From positions 1 through 37,627 of the forward strand of contig CALAWP010000098.1 in the NCBI GenBank assembly GCA_937895345.1: 37,627 nt of DNA, given 5' to 3'. Under the pieces are notes generated by a model. It saw only the letters and a program-made list of their open reading frames with translations, did no database searches and was not told the origin of the DNA. Source of the DNA: an uncultured Paenibacillus sp. (GTDB lineage: Bacteria > Bacillota > Bacilli > Paenibacillales > Paenibacillaceae). How positions within the stretch are numbered: the first letter of the stretch is position 1; every line of letters begins with the position of its first letter. The translations under genes and the position numbers were made by a program. Of this stretch, positions 7,371 through 14,531 are shown piece after piece.

Positions 7371-8191
7371 ATCAACCGCAGTCCAAACTGCTGATGGCCA
7401 TGCAAGCAGGAAAACGCCCGCAGAGGCCGGGCGCGCTAAATGCCGTATCTGCATTCGTGTGGAGGTCCTGGCGGAAAACGATCGGAAAACTCCATTATTT
7501 GGCGATCGATTCCGTTATTTTTCCGGCAGTTTTTCTTTTGATCTTTACCTATTTGTTCGGCGGCGCCATCTCGGGGTCGACGGGCCATTATTTACAGTTT
7601 TTGCTTCCGGGCATGATGGTTTATACCGTCACTACGATGACGGTCTACATCGGAATTGCCATGAAGACTGATATCGAACGCGGCGTATTCAACCGGTTCA
7701 GAACCCTTCCGTTCTGGCAGCCGGCCGCGATCGTCGGCACGCTCGTCATTCAACTGCTTTCCTTTGCTGCGGCCATCCTTACGACGTTCGGAATCGGGCT
7801 GCTGCTCGGCTTCAAGCCGGAAGCCGGATGGGGAGGGGCTGCGCTTGCGTTTTTGCTGGTCATGTTTTATGCGTTTAGCCTGAGCTGGATTTTTGCCTGC
7901 CTCTCCATGGTCGTTCAAAAAACGGAATCTCTTTCGACGATGTCTTACCTCGTCTTGTATCCGATCATGTTTACGAGCAACGTATTTGCCGATACGTCCA
8001 CCATGCCGCAATGGCTGGGCAGCATTGTAGATTTCAACCCCGTCAGCCTGGCGTCCGCCTCCGCGCGCGGATTGATGCATGGTACGACCGTGCCCTCGGG
8101 ACTGATGACAACGCTCGTTGGCCTCATGCTGGTTGTGACGGTCTTTATGCCGCTCACCTTTTGGCTTTACCGCAAAAAGGATAAAAGTTAA
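7367..8191 (+). CDS. DrrB-like ABC-2 permease
   Basis: A 274-residue integral membrane subunit of the ABC-2/DrrB type, with about six hydrophobic segments: VIFPAVFLLIFTYLFGG, YLQFLLPGMMVYTVTTM, LSFAAAILTTFGIGLLLGF, ALAFLLVMFYAFSLSWIF, the LVLYPIMFTSNVF region, and a final helix before WLYRKKDKS. The family motif LPGMMVYT and the late SNVFADTSTMPQWL..FNPVS region are present. It pairs with the upstream ATPase through an ATGA overlap, so the two are translationally coupled into one exporter. The operon ends in a strong terminator 22 bases after the stop. Confidence 0.9.
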   Translation: MNQPQSKLLMAMQAGKRPQRPGALNAVSAFVWRSWRKTIGKLHYLAIDSVIFPAVFLLIFTYLFGGAISGSTGHYLQFLLPGMMVYTVTTMTVYIGIAMKTDIERGVFNRFRTLPFWQPAAIVGTLVIQLLSFAAAILTTFGIGLLLGFKPEAGWGGAALAFLLVMFYAFSLSWIFACLSMVVQKTESLSTMSYLVLYPIMFTSNVFADTSTMPQWLGSIVDFNPVSLASASARGLMHGTTVPSGLMTTLVGLMLVVTVFMPLTFWLYRKKDKS

Positions 8192-8212
8192 CCGAGGCGC
8201 TTTCGAACAAGT

Positions 8213-8256
8213 AAACAAACCGGCATCCTTCCGAATGAAGGGTGCCGGTTTGTTTT
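8213..8256 (+). terminator. Rho-independent terminator of the exporter operon; member of a palindromic repeat
   Basis: AAACAAACCGGCATCCTTC (8213-8231) pairs with 8237-8255 over 19 bases with a single G-T wobble, around the loop CGAAT, and a run of six T follows G8252. This is an excellent intrinsic terminator. Its reverse complement is nearly identical to the palindrome at 9578-9612. Confidence 0.85.
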
Positions 8257-8387
8257 TTATTTGGTTTGTTACAAGACATTTTATTTGTGTAGCCTGAGAA
8301 AATATGTATATCACTAGAAGGGATAACATGAGTAATATTGCATCCTTCGGACAAGAATAATGATATTTATCCTCTCTCACCTGTCCG

Positions 8388-8417
8388 GTATAATGGCCAA
8401 CTTCGTCCTCATATATT
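8388..8417 (+). promoter_or_regulatory. Candidate sigma-E promoter of cotJABC
   Basis: GTATAAT (8388-8394) and CATATATT (8410-8417) are 15 bases apart. They resemble the sigma-E elements (-35 near kmATATT, -10 near CATACAAT). In B. subtilis the cotJ operon is transcribed by sigma-E in the mother cell, which supports the call. The ribosome binding site of cotJA follows about 20 bases later. Confidence 0.45.
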
Positions 8418-8449
8418 GTTCGAGGAACTTGCAGAGAGGAGTTGCGATC

Positions 8450-8677
8450 ATGAACGACCAGTATCGTTATTACGAGCCTTTCGTGAGCCGGTACGACCCC
8501 TGTCCTCCGATGAAGGTGAAGTATTACAACGTCCCGCCGCAGCTGTTTATTTCGTTTCAGCCGCCAAACTGGCCGCAGTTCCAGCCCCATGAAGCTTTGA
8601 GACTAGGAACGTTGTGGCCTCCGTTATACAGCCCCTATCCGCCGCCGAGCGAGCCGCGAGAGGCGGGTGATGCGTAA
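8450..8677 (+). CDS. cotJA: Spore coat protein CotJA
   Basis: A 75-residue protein rich in Pro, Tyr and Phe (PQLFISFQPPNWPQF, TLWPPLYSPYPPP), matching CotJA, a small inner-coat-associated polypeptide made in the mother cell during sporulation. ATG 8450 follows AGAGAGGAG; upstream in-frame starts lack a good ribosome binding site. Its stop overlaps the start of cotJB (TAATG), and cotJC follows, giving the classic three-gene cotJABC order. No enzymatic activity is known for CotJA. Confidence 0.88.
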   Translation: MNDQYRYYEPFVSRYDPCPPMKVKYYNVPPQLFISFQPPNWPQFQPHEALRLGTLWPPLYSPYPPPSEPREAGDA

Positions 8678-8940
8678 TGGCGATGCAGCTGGATGACGCC
8701 TACTACAAGCTGCTGCACGATTTGCAGGCCGTGGACTTTGTATTGGTCGAGCTGAATTTGTATTTGGATACCCATCCGCAGGACACGGCTGCACTGCAGC
8801 AATTCAACCAGTATGCGCAGCTCCGCAAACGCATCGCGGAGCAATACGAAGCGAACTACGGACCGCTGATGGGCTTCGGACACAGCATGTCCAGGTCGCC
8901 CTGGCAATGGAAGGAAAGCCCTTGGCCATGGCAAGTATAA
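8677..8940 (+). CDS. cotJB: Spore coat protein CotJB
   Basis: An 87-residue CotJB-family protein. The body is helical (YYKLLHDLQAVDFVLVELNL, then the YLDTHPQDTAALQQFNQYAQ helix), followed by a Trp-rich end (SPWQWKESPWPW). Both are characteristic of CotJB, a coat-associated partner of CotJC. Translation is probably coupled to cotJA through the TAATG overlap. Cellular location by family knowledge: the spore coat, assembled on the forespore surface. Confidence 0.88.
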   Translation: MAMQLDDAYYKLLHDLQAVDFVLVELNLYLDTHPQDTAALQQFNQYAQLRKRIAEQYEANYGPLMGFGHSMSRSPWQWKESPWPWQV

Positions 8941-8984
8941 TTTGAAGCCAATCGGCCGAACAGTACGGATTGGAGGTTAAGCGC

Positions 8985-9554
8985 ATGTGGGTGTATGAGA
9001 AAAAGCTGCAATACCCGGTACGCGTCAGCAAATGCGACCCGCTGATGGCCAAGTTTCTGCTCGAGCAATACGGCGGGGCCGACGGCGAGCTGGCCGCCGC
9101 CCTTCGTTACTTGAACCAGCGATATACGATACCGGATAAGGTCATCGGTTTGCTGACCGATATCGGGACCGAGGAATTCGCCCATCTTGAGATGATCGCC
9201 ACCATGGTCTACAAGCTGACCAAAGACGCGACGCCGGAGCAGCTGCGGGCGGTGGGGCTTGGCGACCATTACGCCAATCACGACAAAGCTTTGTTCTATC
9301 AGAACGCGGCCGGCGTTCCTTGGACCGCCAGCTATATACAAGCCAAAGGCGATCCGATCGCCGATTTATATGAGGATATCGCCGCGGAGGAAAAAGCGAG
9401 GGCGACTTACCAATGGCTGATCGACATGACGGACGACGTCGACTTGCAGGACGGCTTGAAGTTTTTGCGGGAACGGGAAATCGTCCACTCCTTGCGCTTC
9501 CGCGAGGCGGTCGAAATTTTGAAGGAACAGCAAGGGCAGCGGGTATATTTTTAA
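8985..9554 (+). CDS. cotJC: Spore coat protein CotJC (manganese-catalase-like)
   Basis: A 189-residue member of the manganese (non-heme) catalase family, found in the spore coat. The ferritin-like four-helix bundle carries dimanganese ligands such as those in DIGTEEFAHLEMIATMVY (ExxH) and a second pair in the LREREIVHSLRFREA helix (ExxxH). It would protect against hydrogen peroxide, though the catalytic activity of CotJC varies between species. GGAGG (8972-8976) lies 8 bases before ATG 8985, so this start is preferred over the in-frame TTG at 8970. It is the last gene of cotJABC, with a palindrome downstream. Confidence 0.9.
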   Translation: MWVYEKKLQYPVRVSKCDPLMAKFLLEQYGGADGELAAALRYLNQRYTIPDKVIGLLTDIGTEEFAHLEMIATMVYKLTKDATPEQLRAVGLGDHYANHDKALFYQNAAGVPWTASYIQAKGDPIADLYEDIAAEEKARATYQWLIDMTDDVDLQDGLKFLREREIVHSLRFREAVEILKEQQGQRVYF

Positions 9555-9577
9555 TGTTGGACGCAGTCGGCACTAAC

Positions 9578-9612
9578 AAACCGGCACCTTTCATATGGAA
9601 GGATGCCGGTTT
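9578..9612 (+). repeat. Palindromic hairpin after cotJC, inverted copy of the 8213 terminator
   Basis: AAACCGGCACCTTTC (9578-9592) pairs with 9597-9612 around the loop ATAT, with one mismatch and one wobble. The T-run is weak (GGTTTATATT), so termination may be modest. Over the 29-base core the sequence matches the reverse complement of the 8213-8256 hairpin with only about three differences, more than a shared terminator function requires. Confidence 0.65.
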
Positions 9613-9669
9613 ATATTACTGTTCGGGATATAAGGTGCCCGCCAATCGTTACGGACAGCGTGCTTTAAA

Positions 9670-10320
9670 CTATTGCTCGAAAGCTTCCGGGTAATCTTTC
9701 GTGCTGAACACTTCCTTCGTCGCTTCATCCTGGACGTGAACTGTGATTTTCATATCGTCGGAGGATACGCCGTCGAACAATTGATAGTATGTTGCAAGAA
9801 TAACGAGGCCGAAAGAGGACATGCCGTCAAAGCCGCTTTCGTAAGCTTCTCTGTCTACGATTAAGGTAAACTCAGAGAACGATTTGTTATGAGTGACATC
9901 TTTGATCGATGGGAAATCTACGCCGCTCTTTAATTCATCCAAGTATTCCAGAACGCCTTGCTCCATTTTTTTCATCATGTCGTTATACGCGGATTTAGTC
10001 ATTTTGTAGGTAAGGGATCCGTCCTCATTTTTCTTGACCTCTCCGACGCCATCTTCTTTGGCTTGGGCAATGACTTGGTCTAAATCCTGACCTTCGAACA
10101 TATGGGCCGGCAACGTAATCTCATTGCTGAACAGCCCTTTGTCTACCTCGACCGTTTGCTTTTCATCTTCGGCTTCTTGGGTCGGTGCCGGATTTTCCTC
10201 CGAAACGGTTCCCCCTGCCTCTTTGGAGACATTGCTCTCGGTGTTGCCGGAATTAGACCCTCCGCACGCGGACAAAAGCAGCATCGAAACCGAAACCAAT
10301 AAGACCAATAGTTTTTTCAT
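9670..10320 (-). CDS. Putative lipoprotein, unknown function
   Basis: A 216-residue predicted lipoprotein. The signal peptide MKKLLVLLVSVSMLLLSAC ends in the lipobox LSA|C (Cys19), giving membrane anchoring outside the cytoplasm. A low-complexity linker (GGSNSGNTESN and then acidic EENPAPTQEAEDEKQ) leads to a folded domain from about residue 55 to the end, with alternating strands and helices but no motif I recognise. GGAGG lies 8 bases before ATG 10320; the open frame runs further upstream without a good site. It is convergent with cotJC and downstream of, and codirectional with, the phosphosulfolactate synthase gene, but a terminator separates them. Confidence 0.75.
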   Translation of the reverse strand: MKKLLVLLVSVSMLLLSACGGSNSGNTESNVSKEAGGTVSEENPAPTQEAEDEKQTVEVDKGLFSNEITLPAHMFEGQDLDQVIAQAKEDGVGEVKKNEDGSLTYKMTKSAYNDMMKKMEQGVLEYLDELKSGVDFPSIKDVTHNKSFSEFTLIVDREAYESGFDGMSSFGLVILATYYQLFDGVSSDDMKITVHVQDEATKEVFSTKDYPEAFEQ

Positions 10321-10435
10321 CTTTTTTCCTCCACTCTGGTGTATTCTCTTACTGTCTTCTATATACTTCCAAACAAACATAATGGTTTCAAAAAAAGATC
10401 TATAATTCTGGTATATTCGTTTCCCAATGTAATAC

Positions 10436-10464
10436 AAAAAAAGCCCCGCGATTAGATCGAGGAG
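10436..10464 (-). terminator. Terminator downstream of the phosphosulfolactate synthase gene
   Basis: On the minus strand CTCC-T-CGAT, loop CTA, ATCG-C-GGGG form a hairpin with one internal mismatch, followed by C and seven T (plus-strand A-run 10436-10442). It ends the comA-like transcript about 150 bases after its stop codon. The stretch between stop and terminator is coding-like (10483-10614). Confidence 0.65.
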
Positions 10465-10482
10465 ACGAATTTACTGGATAAA

Positions 10483-10614
10483 TTAAATTTGCAGCGCCAT
10501 TTGCGCATTTTTGACATCGGCGGCCAGCAATTTTTGTAAATCGTAAGGAAGGATGATACTCGCGTCCAATAAAATAAAAAACTTTGCCGTGAAGCTGAAG
10601 TTGCCGTCAATCCG
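10483..10614 (-). pseudogene. In-frame coding-like stretch directly after the comA-like stop codon
   Basis: Immediately after the TAA at 10617-10615 the same frame continues for 43 codons to another TAA (10485-10483). The sequence looks protein-like: IDGNFSFTAKFFILLDAS, then IILPYDLQKLLAADVKNAQ. There is no ATG or GTG start; only a late TTG or an ATT could serve, and no ribosome binding site is visible. It could be the tail of a lost small gene, a readthrough extension or chance. It lies upstream of the transcript's terminator, so it would be transcribed. Confidence 0.3.
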
Positions 10615-11463
10615 TTAAGCCATATGCCGGGCGGGCTCGGTCTCGCCGCCAAAGTCGAACGTATCCGAGCGCAAGCCGCGGCGCATCGTTTCCAGAGCAA
10701 GCGCGTCCTCCGGCCGGATATTGCCCAAATGAACCGCCGGACCGAACGTCTTCAGCAGCAGCACCTGCTGGTCCTTTAACGGTGCCTCCCACATAATCCG
10801 GCTCATGTCGCCGAGCGCGCGGCACACCGTTTCCAGCGCATCGTCCAAGCACTCTCCTTGCTCGTTAAACAGACCGACGCCAACGCCCGATTCGCGCGCT
10901 TCGACCGTCACAAGCTCTGCACCCGCCGCCCAATCGGCTTCCGCGGTCTTGGCAAGCATATCGGCGTCGATCGTCGAACCGCTCAGCTTTTTCCCGTATT
11001 CCGTCATGACTCGGAGTCCGCGTTCCTTTCCTTCCTTGATCAGCTCCGTCCGCCGCTTGCGGGATAATTCGATCGTACCGTCCGACACTTCGACGCCGCC
11101 GAACCCAAGCTTGCATATCGTATCGAAAAAAGCGGTTACGGCGTTGCGGTAGACGGCCGTTTCCAGCAGCGTTCCGCCGGGCATAACCGTGATGCCTTGT
11201 TGTTTAGCTTTGGTGATTTTGCCCTTTAACGTATCGGTCGGATAGAGGGGGGCCGTCCCGAAACCAAACTTGACTACGTCGACATAATCGCCCGCCGTGG
11301 CGAGAAGATCCGTGAACGCGCATGGTCCCAAGCCTTTATCGATGATCATCGTTTGGCCTCGCGCGATTCGCCGGCTGTGGCGAAGCCCGTTGGAGGCTCC
11401 GCTGCGGAGGCCGCTCGGATCTTGCAGGACGGACGGCCAATCTGTACAAGGTATGGATTTCAT
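10615..11463 (-). CDS. Phosphosulfolactate synthase (ComA / YitD family)
   Basis: A 282-residue enzyme adding sulfite to phosphoenolpyruvate to give (R)-2-phospho-3-sulfolactate, a Mg2+-dependent TIM-barrel reaction. Conserved segments are DYVDVVKFGFGT, VMPGGTLLE, GFGGVEVSDGTIELSR, VTVEARESG, IMWEAP and the C-terminal RRGLRSDTFDF. In methanogens this starts coenzyme M synthesis. In Bacillus, YitD works with the phosphatase YitC to make sulfolactate stored in spores, which fits the surrounding spore genes. No comB/yitC or comC gene is present here. Two adjacent ATGs occur (11466, 11463); the second lies 7 bases after GGGGAG. The family is usually about 250 residues, and the extra length is N-terminal. 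Confidence 0.85.
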   Translation of the reverse strand: MKSIPCTDWPSVLQDPSGLRSGASNGLRHSRRIARGQTMIIDKGLGPCAFTDLLATAGDYVDVVKFGFGTAPLYPTDTLKGKITKAKQQGITVMPGGTLLETAVYRNAVTAFFDTICKLGFGGVEVSDGTIELSRKRRTELIKEGKERGLRVMTEYGKKLSGSTIDADMLAKTAEADWAAGAELVTVEARESGVGVGLFNEQGECLDDALETVCRALGDMSRIMWEAPLKDQQVLLLKTFGPAVHLGNIRPEDALALETMRRGLRSDTFDFGGETEPARHMA

Positions 11464-11551
11464 CATCAGTCTCCCCGTTCGTTCATGATGCCAAATCGTA
11501 ATACGAAAGCAATATATGCGGCCGGACCGGAACAGGTGCCCGGATGAAGGC

Positions 11552-11601
11552 GGCGGCAGCGAAGCGCGCCCAAAGTGATGGGATTGCGCTTCGCTGCCGC
11601 C
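11552..11601. repeat. Long perfect hairpin between the comA-like and adh genes
   Basis: GGCGGCAGCGAAGCGC (11552-11567) and its exact reverse complement (11586-11601) form a 16-bp stem. The 18-base loop contains a second small stem (CCCA/TGGG). Further pairing outward continues after a GGC bulge. Neither strand has a strong T-run (plus: CTTCTTGTTTG). It lies between the 3' end of the alcohol dehydrogenase gene and the 5' end of the comA-like gene, both on the minus strand, and may stop or stabilise the upstream transcript. Confidence 0.6.
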
Positions 11602-11675
11602 TTCTTGTTTGTGCCGTTGACGCTGCTGCTGCGGTACCGAAGCATGCGTTCCCGTGTACGCTCGGACCCTGTCGG

Positions 11676-12812
11676 CTAAGGCTTCAACACCACTTTAATG
11701 CAGCCGTCCTCTTTGGCATCGAATATCTCGTAACCCCGCTTGGCCTCTTCGAGCGGCAAACGGTGCGTAATCATGTCGGTCGGATCCAGCTTGCCTTGTT
11801 GAATGAGCTTGTACAACTCGGGCATATAGTGGATGACTGGCGCCTGGCCCATCTTCAGGGTGATGTTCCTGGCGAACAGATCGCCGAGCGGAAAGGCGTT
11901 GTAACGCATGCCGTATACGCCGACGAGCTGGATCGTACCGCCTTTGCGCACCGCTTGGCTGGCGATGACGATGGCGCCCATCGCCCCTCCTTGCAGCTTG
12001 AGCGCCGATTCTACCTTTTCCACGAACGTCTTCTTGCCGTCCATGCCGACGCAGTCGAGCACGACATCCGCTCCGCCGCCCGTCATTTCCTTCAGCACAA
12101 GACCCGCATGCTCATGCTCCTCGAAGTTGACCGTTTCGACGCGGTTGGTGCGCTTGGCATGCTCCAGCCGGTAGTCGATATAATCGACGGCGATTACTCT
12201 TTCGGCGCCTTTCAGCCAGGCAATCTTTTGCGCGAGCAGACCGACGGGCCCGCATCCGAGTACGATGACCGTGTCGCCCTTTTTGACGCCGGCGTTGTCG
12301 ATGCCCCAATAAGCGGTCGGGAGAATATCGGACAAAAACAAAATCTGCTCGTCCTCCATCTCGCAATCGTCCGGCACGCGGAACGGGGTGAAATTGCCGT
12401 AAGGCACCCGCAGCAGCTCCGCCTGGCCGCCCGCATACCCTCCGAACGTCTCCGAGTAACCGAAGAAACCACCGGCGTCGCCATGAGGATTCGAGTTGTC
12501 GCACTGGCTCTCGAGCTCGTTCAAACAATAGAAGCATTGCCCGCACGAAACGTTAAACGGAACGATCACTCTGTCGCCCTTCTTTAACTTGACGACGTCG
12601 GGCCCGATTTCCTCCACGATGCCCATCGGCTCGTGTCCGATAATATAGTCTTGAGGCAGATTGGGAATCATGCCGTGAATGAGATGGATGTCCGAGCCGC
12701 ATATGGCGGTGGAGGTAATGCGAACAATGATGTCGTCCGGTTTTTCGATTTTCGGGTCCTTCACTTCTTTGACGGCAACGTCTCTAATGCCTTGATAAGT
12801 TACGGCTTTCAA
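11676..12812 (-). CDS. Zinc-dependent alcohol dehydrogenase (MDR family)
   Basis: A 378-residue medium-chain zinc dehydrogenase of the glutathione-independent formaldehyde-dehydrogenase-like branch. Catalytic zinc ligands are Cys38 in TAICGSDIHLIHG and His60-Glu61 in IIGHEPMG. Structural zinc ligands are C89, C92, C95 and C103 (CGQCFYC..SQC). The NAD(P)-binding Rossmann fold carries VLGCGPVGLLAQ followed by VIAVDYIDYRL. The physiological substrate is unknown. The start is TTG 12812, giving the family-typical beginning KAVTYQG; AAAGGAG lies about 10 bases upstream. A tiny ORF ends on this start (TTGA). Confidence 0.88.
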   Translation of the reverse strand: MKAVTYQGIRDVAVKEVKDPKIEKPDDIIVRITSTAICGSDIHLIHGMIPNLPQDYIIGHEPMGIVEEIGPDVVKLKKGDRVIVPFNVSCGQCFYCLNELESQCDNSNPHGDAGGFFGYSETFGGYAGGQAELLRVPYGNFTPFRVPDDCEMEDEQILFLSDILPTAYWGIDNAGVKKGDTVIVLGCGPVGLLAQKIAWLKGAERVIAVDYIDYRLEHAKRTNRVETVNFEEHEHAGLVLKEMTGGGADVVLDCVGMDGKKTFVEKVESALKLQGGAMGAIVIASQAVRKGGTIQLVGVYGMRYNAFPLGDLFARNITLKMGQAPVIHYMPELYKLIQQGKLDPTDMITHRLPLEEAKRGYEIFDAKEDGCIKVVLKP

Positions 12813-12880
12813 TGGTCCAGCGCTCCTTTGTCCGCGCGGTTGGCGCGGGAGGGTAAGTTTTCGGATTTCCCGGTTTGCAT
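12809..12880 (-). CDS. Possible 23-codon leader ORF of the adh gene
   Basis: On the minus strand AAAGGAGGA directly precedes an ATG (12880) that opens a 23-residue frame beginning MQTGKSENLPSRANRADK. It ends in a TGA that overlaps the TTG start of the dehydrogenase (TTGA). The ribosome binding site is strong but very close to the ATG. The arrangement suggests translational coupling, but the peptide is unrecognised and may not be made. Confidence 0.25.
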   Translation of the reverse strand: MQTGKSENLPSRANRADKGALDH

Positions 12881-12889
12881 TCCTCCTTT

Positions 12890-12920
12890 GGTATGCCCGG
12901 GCCATGAAAGATTCATACGG
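12890..12920 (+). promoter_or_regulatory. Weak sigma-G-like promoter of the ger operon
   Basis: GGTATG (12890-12895) and CATACGG (12914-12920), 18 bases apart, partly resemble sigma-G elements (TGAATA, CATACTA). gerA-type operons are generally forespore sigma-G targets, which is the main support. The match is incomplete, and a leader of about 100 bases would precede the first gene. Confidence 0.3.
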
Positions 12921-13031
12921 CTTCCTCCGATCAGGAGACATGGTTTGCATAGAAACCGACGGGCCGGGAGAAAATTATTCCAAGGCATCGACAGATTGCC
13001 GAAGTCAGACCAGAAACGCTGGAGGTCCGCG

Positions 13032-14531
13032 ATGGTGGAGCAAAACCGCGAGCTGGAACGGGAAAAGAAGGTTGGCGCAAATTTGGAAGCATCGGTCGAG
13101 ATCGTTCGCCGTCTGTTTACGGATACGCCCGATTTGTTTGTCCGGCGGCTAACCATTAAGCAAACAGGGGAAAAAGCGGCGCTCGTCTTTTTGCAAGATA
13201 TGACGGACAGAGCTTCTTTGAACCGCGACATTCTGGGGCCCCTGCAGCTGGAAGCGGGAAGCGCGGACGGCGAATGGGTGACGAACGTGGCCGTCGTCCG
13301 GCGCGAGTCCGTATGGTCTGTCCTGCAGGAGGCGATCTTTGAAGGAGACACCGTGCTCCTCGTGGACGGGCGGTCGGATGCGTTCGTGCTGGACACGAAA
13401 GGGTGGCCGCAAAGGGCGATCGAGGACCCGCAGCAAGAGCCTTCGCTCAAGGGGGCGCATCAAGGCTTCGTCGAAACGGCCAGTCAAAATATTGCGATGA
13501 TCCGCAGATATATTCCGCACGGTCAGTTGAAGATGAGAAAATTCAAGGTGGGGGAACGGGGAAATACAAACGTATGCCTTCTCTATTTGCAGGATGTCGC
13601 CAATCCCGATATTGTCGACAAGCTGGACAAGCGCATTCGGGAAGTGGAGGTGGACATCATTATCAATACGGGAGAGCTGTCCGAATTTATCGAGGACAGC
13701 CCGTTTGCGCTGTTTCCTCAAACGATATCGACGGAACGGCCGGATACGGCCGCTTCTCAAATTTTGCAGGGACGGTGCGTCATTGTTGTCGACCGTTCTC
13801 CGAGCGTACTGGTGGCGCCTGTCAATTTTATGGCCTTTTTTCAAACGGTGGACGATTACAGCACCCGATGGTCGATCGCCACTTTTTTGAGGCTGCTTCG
13901 CATGTTCGCGTTTTTTGCCGCCATATTTTTGCCCGGTTTTTATATCGCCGTTCTCTCCTTTCATTTCGAGATCATTCCGATGAAGCTGCTGCTCACCTTA
14001 GGCGAATCCAGGGGGCAAGTGCCCTTCCCTCCGTTTGTGGAGGCGCTCTTGATGGAAATTACGCTTGAAATGCTGAGGGAGGCGGGAGTACGGCTGCCGT
14101 CGCCGATCGGGCAAACGGTCGGCATCGTCGGAGGCATCGTCATCGGCCAAGCGGTGGTGCAAGCCGGTTTGATCAGCAACATCATGGTGATCGTGGTCGC
14201 CTTTACGGCTATTGCGTCGTTTATTATGCCGAATGCGGATATGACGGCTGCCGTGCGGCTGATGCGGTTTTTTATTATGATTATGGCGCTGCTGTTCGGG
14301 TTTGCCGGGCTGATCGTCGGCTTCATGATATTAATTGGGAGGCTCATCGGCATGAATTCCGTGGGCACGGCCTACAGCTCGCCGTTTACTCCGCTGCGTC
14401 CGTCGGATTGGAAGGATACGCTTGTCCGCGTACCTCTCCGGCTTATGAATATGCGTCCGGTGAGCAACCGCACGAAGCAGCTGAGGAGACAAAGCAAGAT
14501 CAGTGACAGCCGAAAGCGGGGGTCAACGTAA
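13032..14531 (+). CDS. gerKA: Spore germination receptor A subunit (GerA/GerKA family)
   Basis: A 499-residue A subunit of a nutrient germinant receptor in the spore inner membrane. The N-terminal soluble half (about residues 1-280) includes LTIKQTGEKAALVFLQDMTD, VDIIINTGELSEFIED and GRCVIVVDRSPSVLVAPVNF. The C-terminal membrane domain starts at FLRLLRMFAFFAAIFLPGFY and includes the conserved PFPPFVEALLMEITLEMLREAG and PIGQTVGIVGGIVIGQAAV-like segment (VV here). GGAGG sits 6 bases before ATG 13032. The stop overlaps the start of the B subunit (TAATG). Which germinant it senses is unknown; the gene symbol reflects family, not proven orthology to gerK. Confidence 0.9.
   Translation: MVEQNRELEREKKVGANLEASVEIVRRLFTDTPDLFVRRLTIKQTGEKAALVFLQDMTDRASLNRDILGPLQLEAGSADGEWVTNVAVVRRESVWSVLQEAIFEGDTVLLVDGRSDAFVLDTKGWPQRAIEDPQQEPSLKGAHQGFVETASQNIAMIRRYIPHGQLKMRKFKVGERGNTNVCLLYLQDVANPDIVDKLDKRIREVEVDIIINTGELSEFIEDSPFALFPQTISTERPDTAASQILQGRCVIVVDRSPSVLVAPVNFMAFFQTVDDYSTRWSIATFLRLLRMFAFFAAIFLPGFYIAVLSFHFEIIPMKLLLTLGESRGQVPFPPFVEALLMEITLEMLREAGVRLPSPIGQTVGIVGGIVIGQAVVQAGLISNIMVIVVAFTAIASFIMPNADMTAAVRLMRFFIMIMALLFGFAGLIVGFMILIGRLIGMNSVGTAYSSPFTPLRPSDWKDTLVRVPLRLMNMRPVSNRTKQLRRQSKISDSRKRGST

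Noticed and set aside
9413..9694. Small protein containing NKPAPFIWKDAG after cotJC
   Set aside because: The frame runs through the palindromic repeat, and a matching peptide arises from the other copy on the opposite strand, so it is a by-product of the repeat.
11544..12587. A 347-codon plus-strand frame opposite the alcohol dehydrogenase
   Set aside because: The minus-strand frame has all zinc ligands and a Rossmann motif. The plus-strand translation has no recognisable domain.
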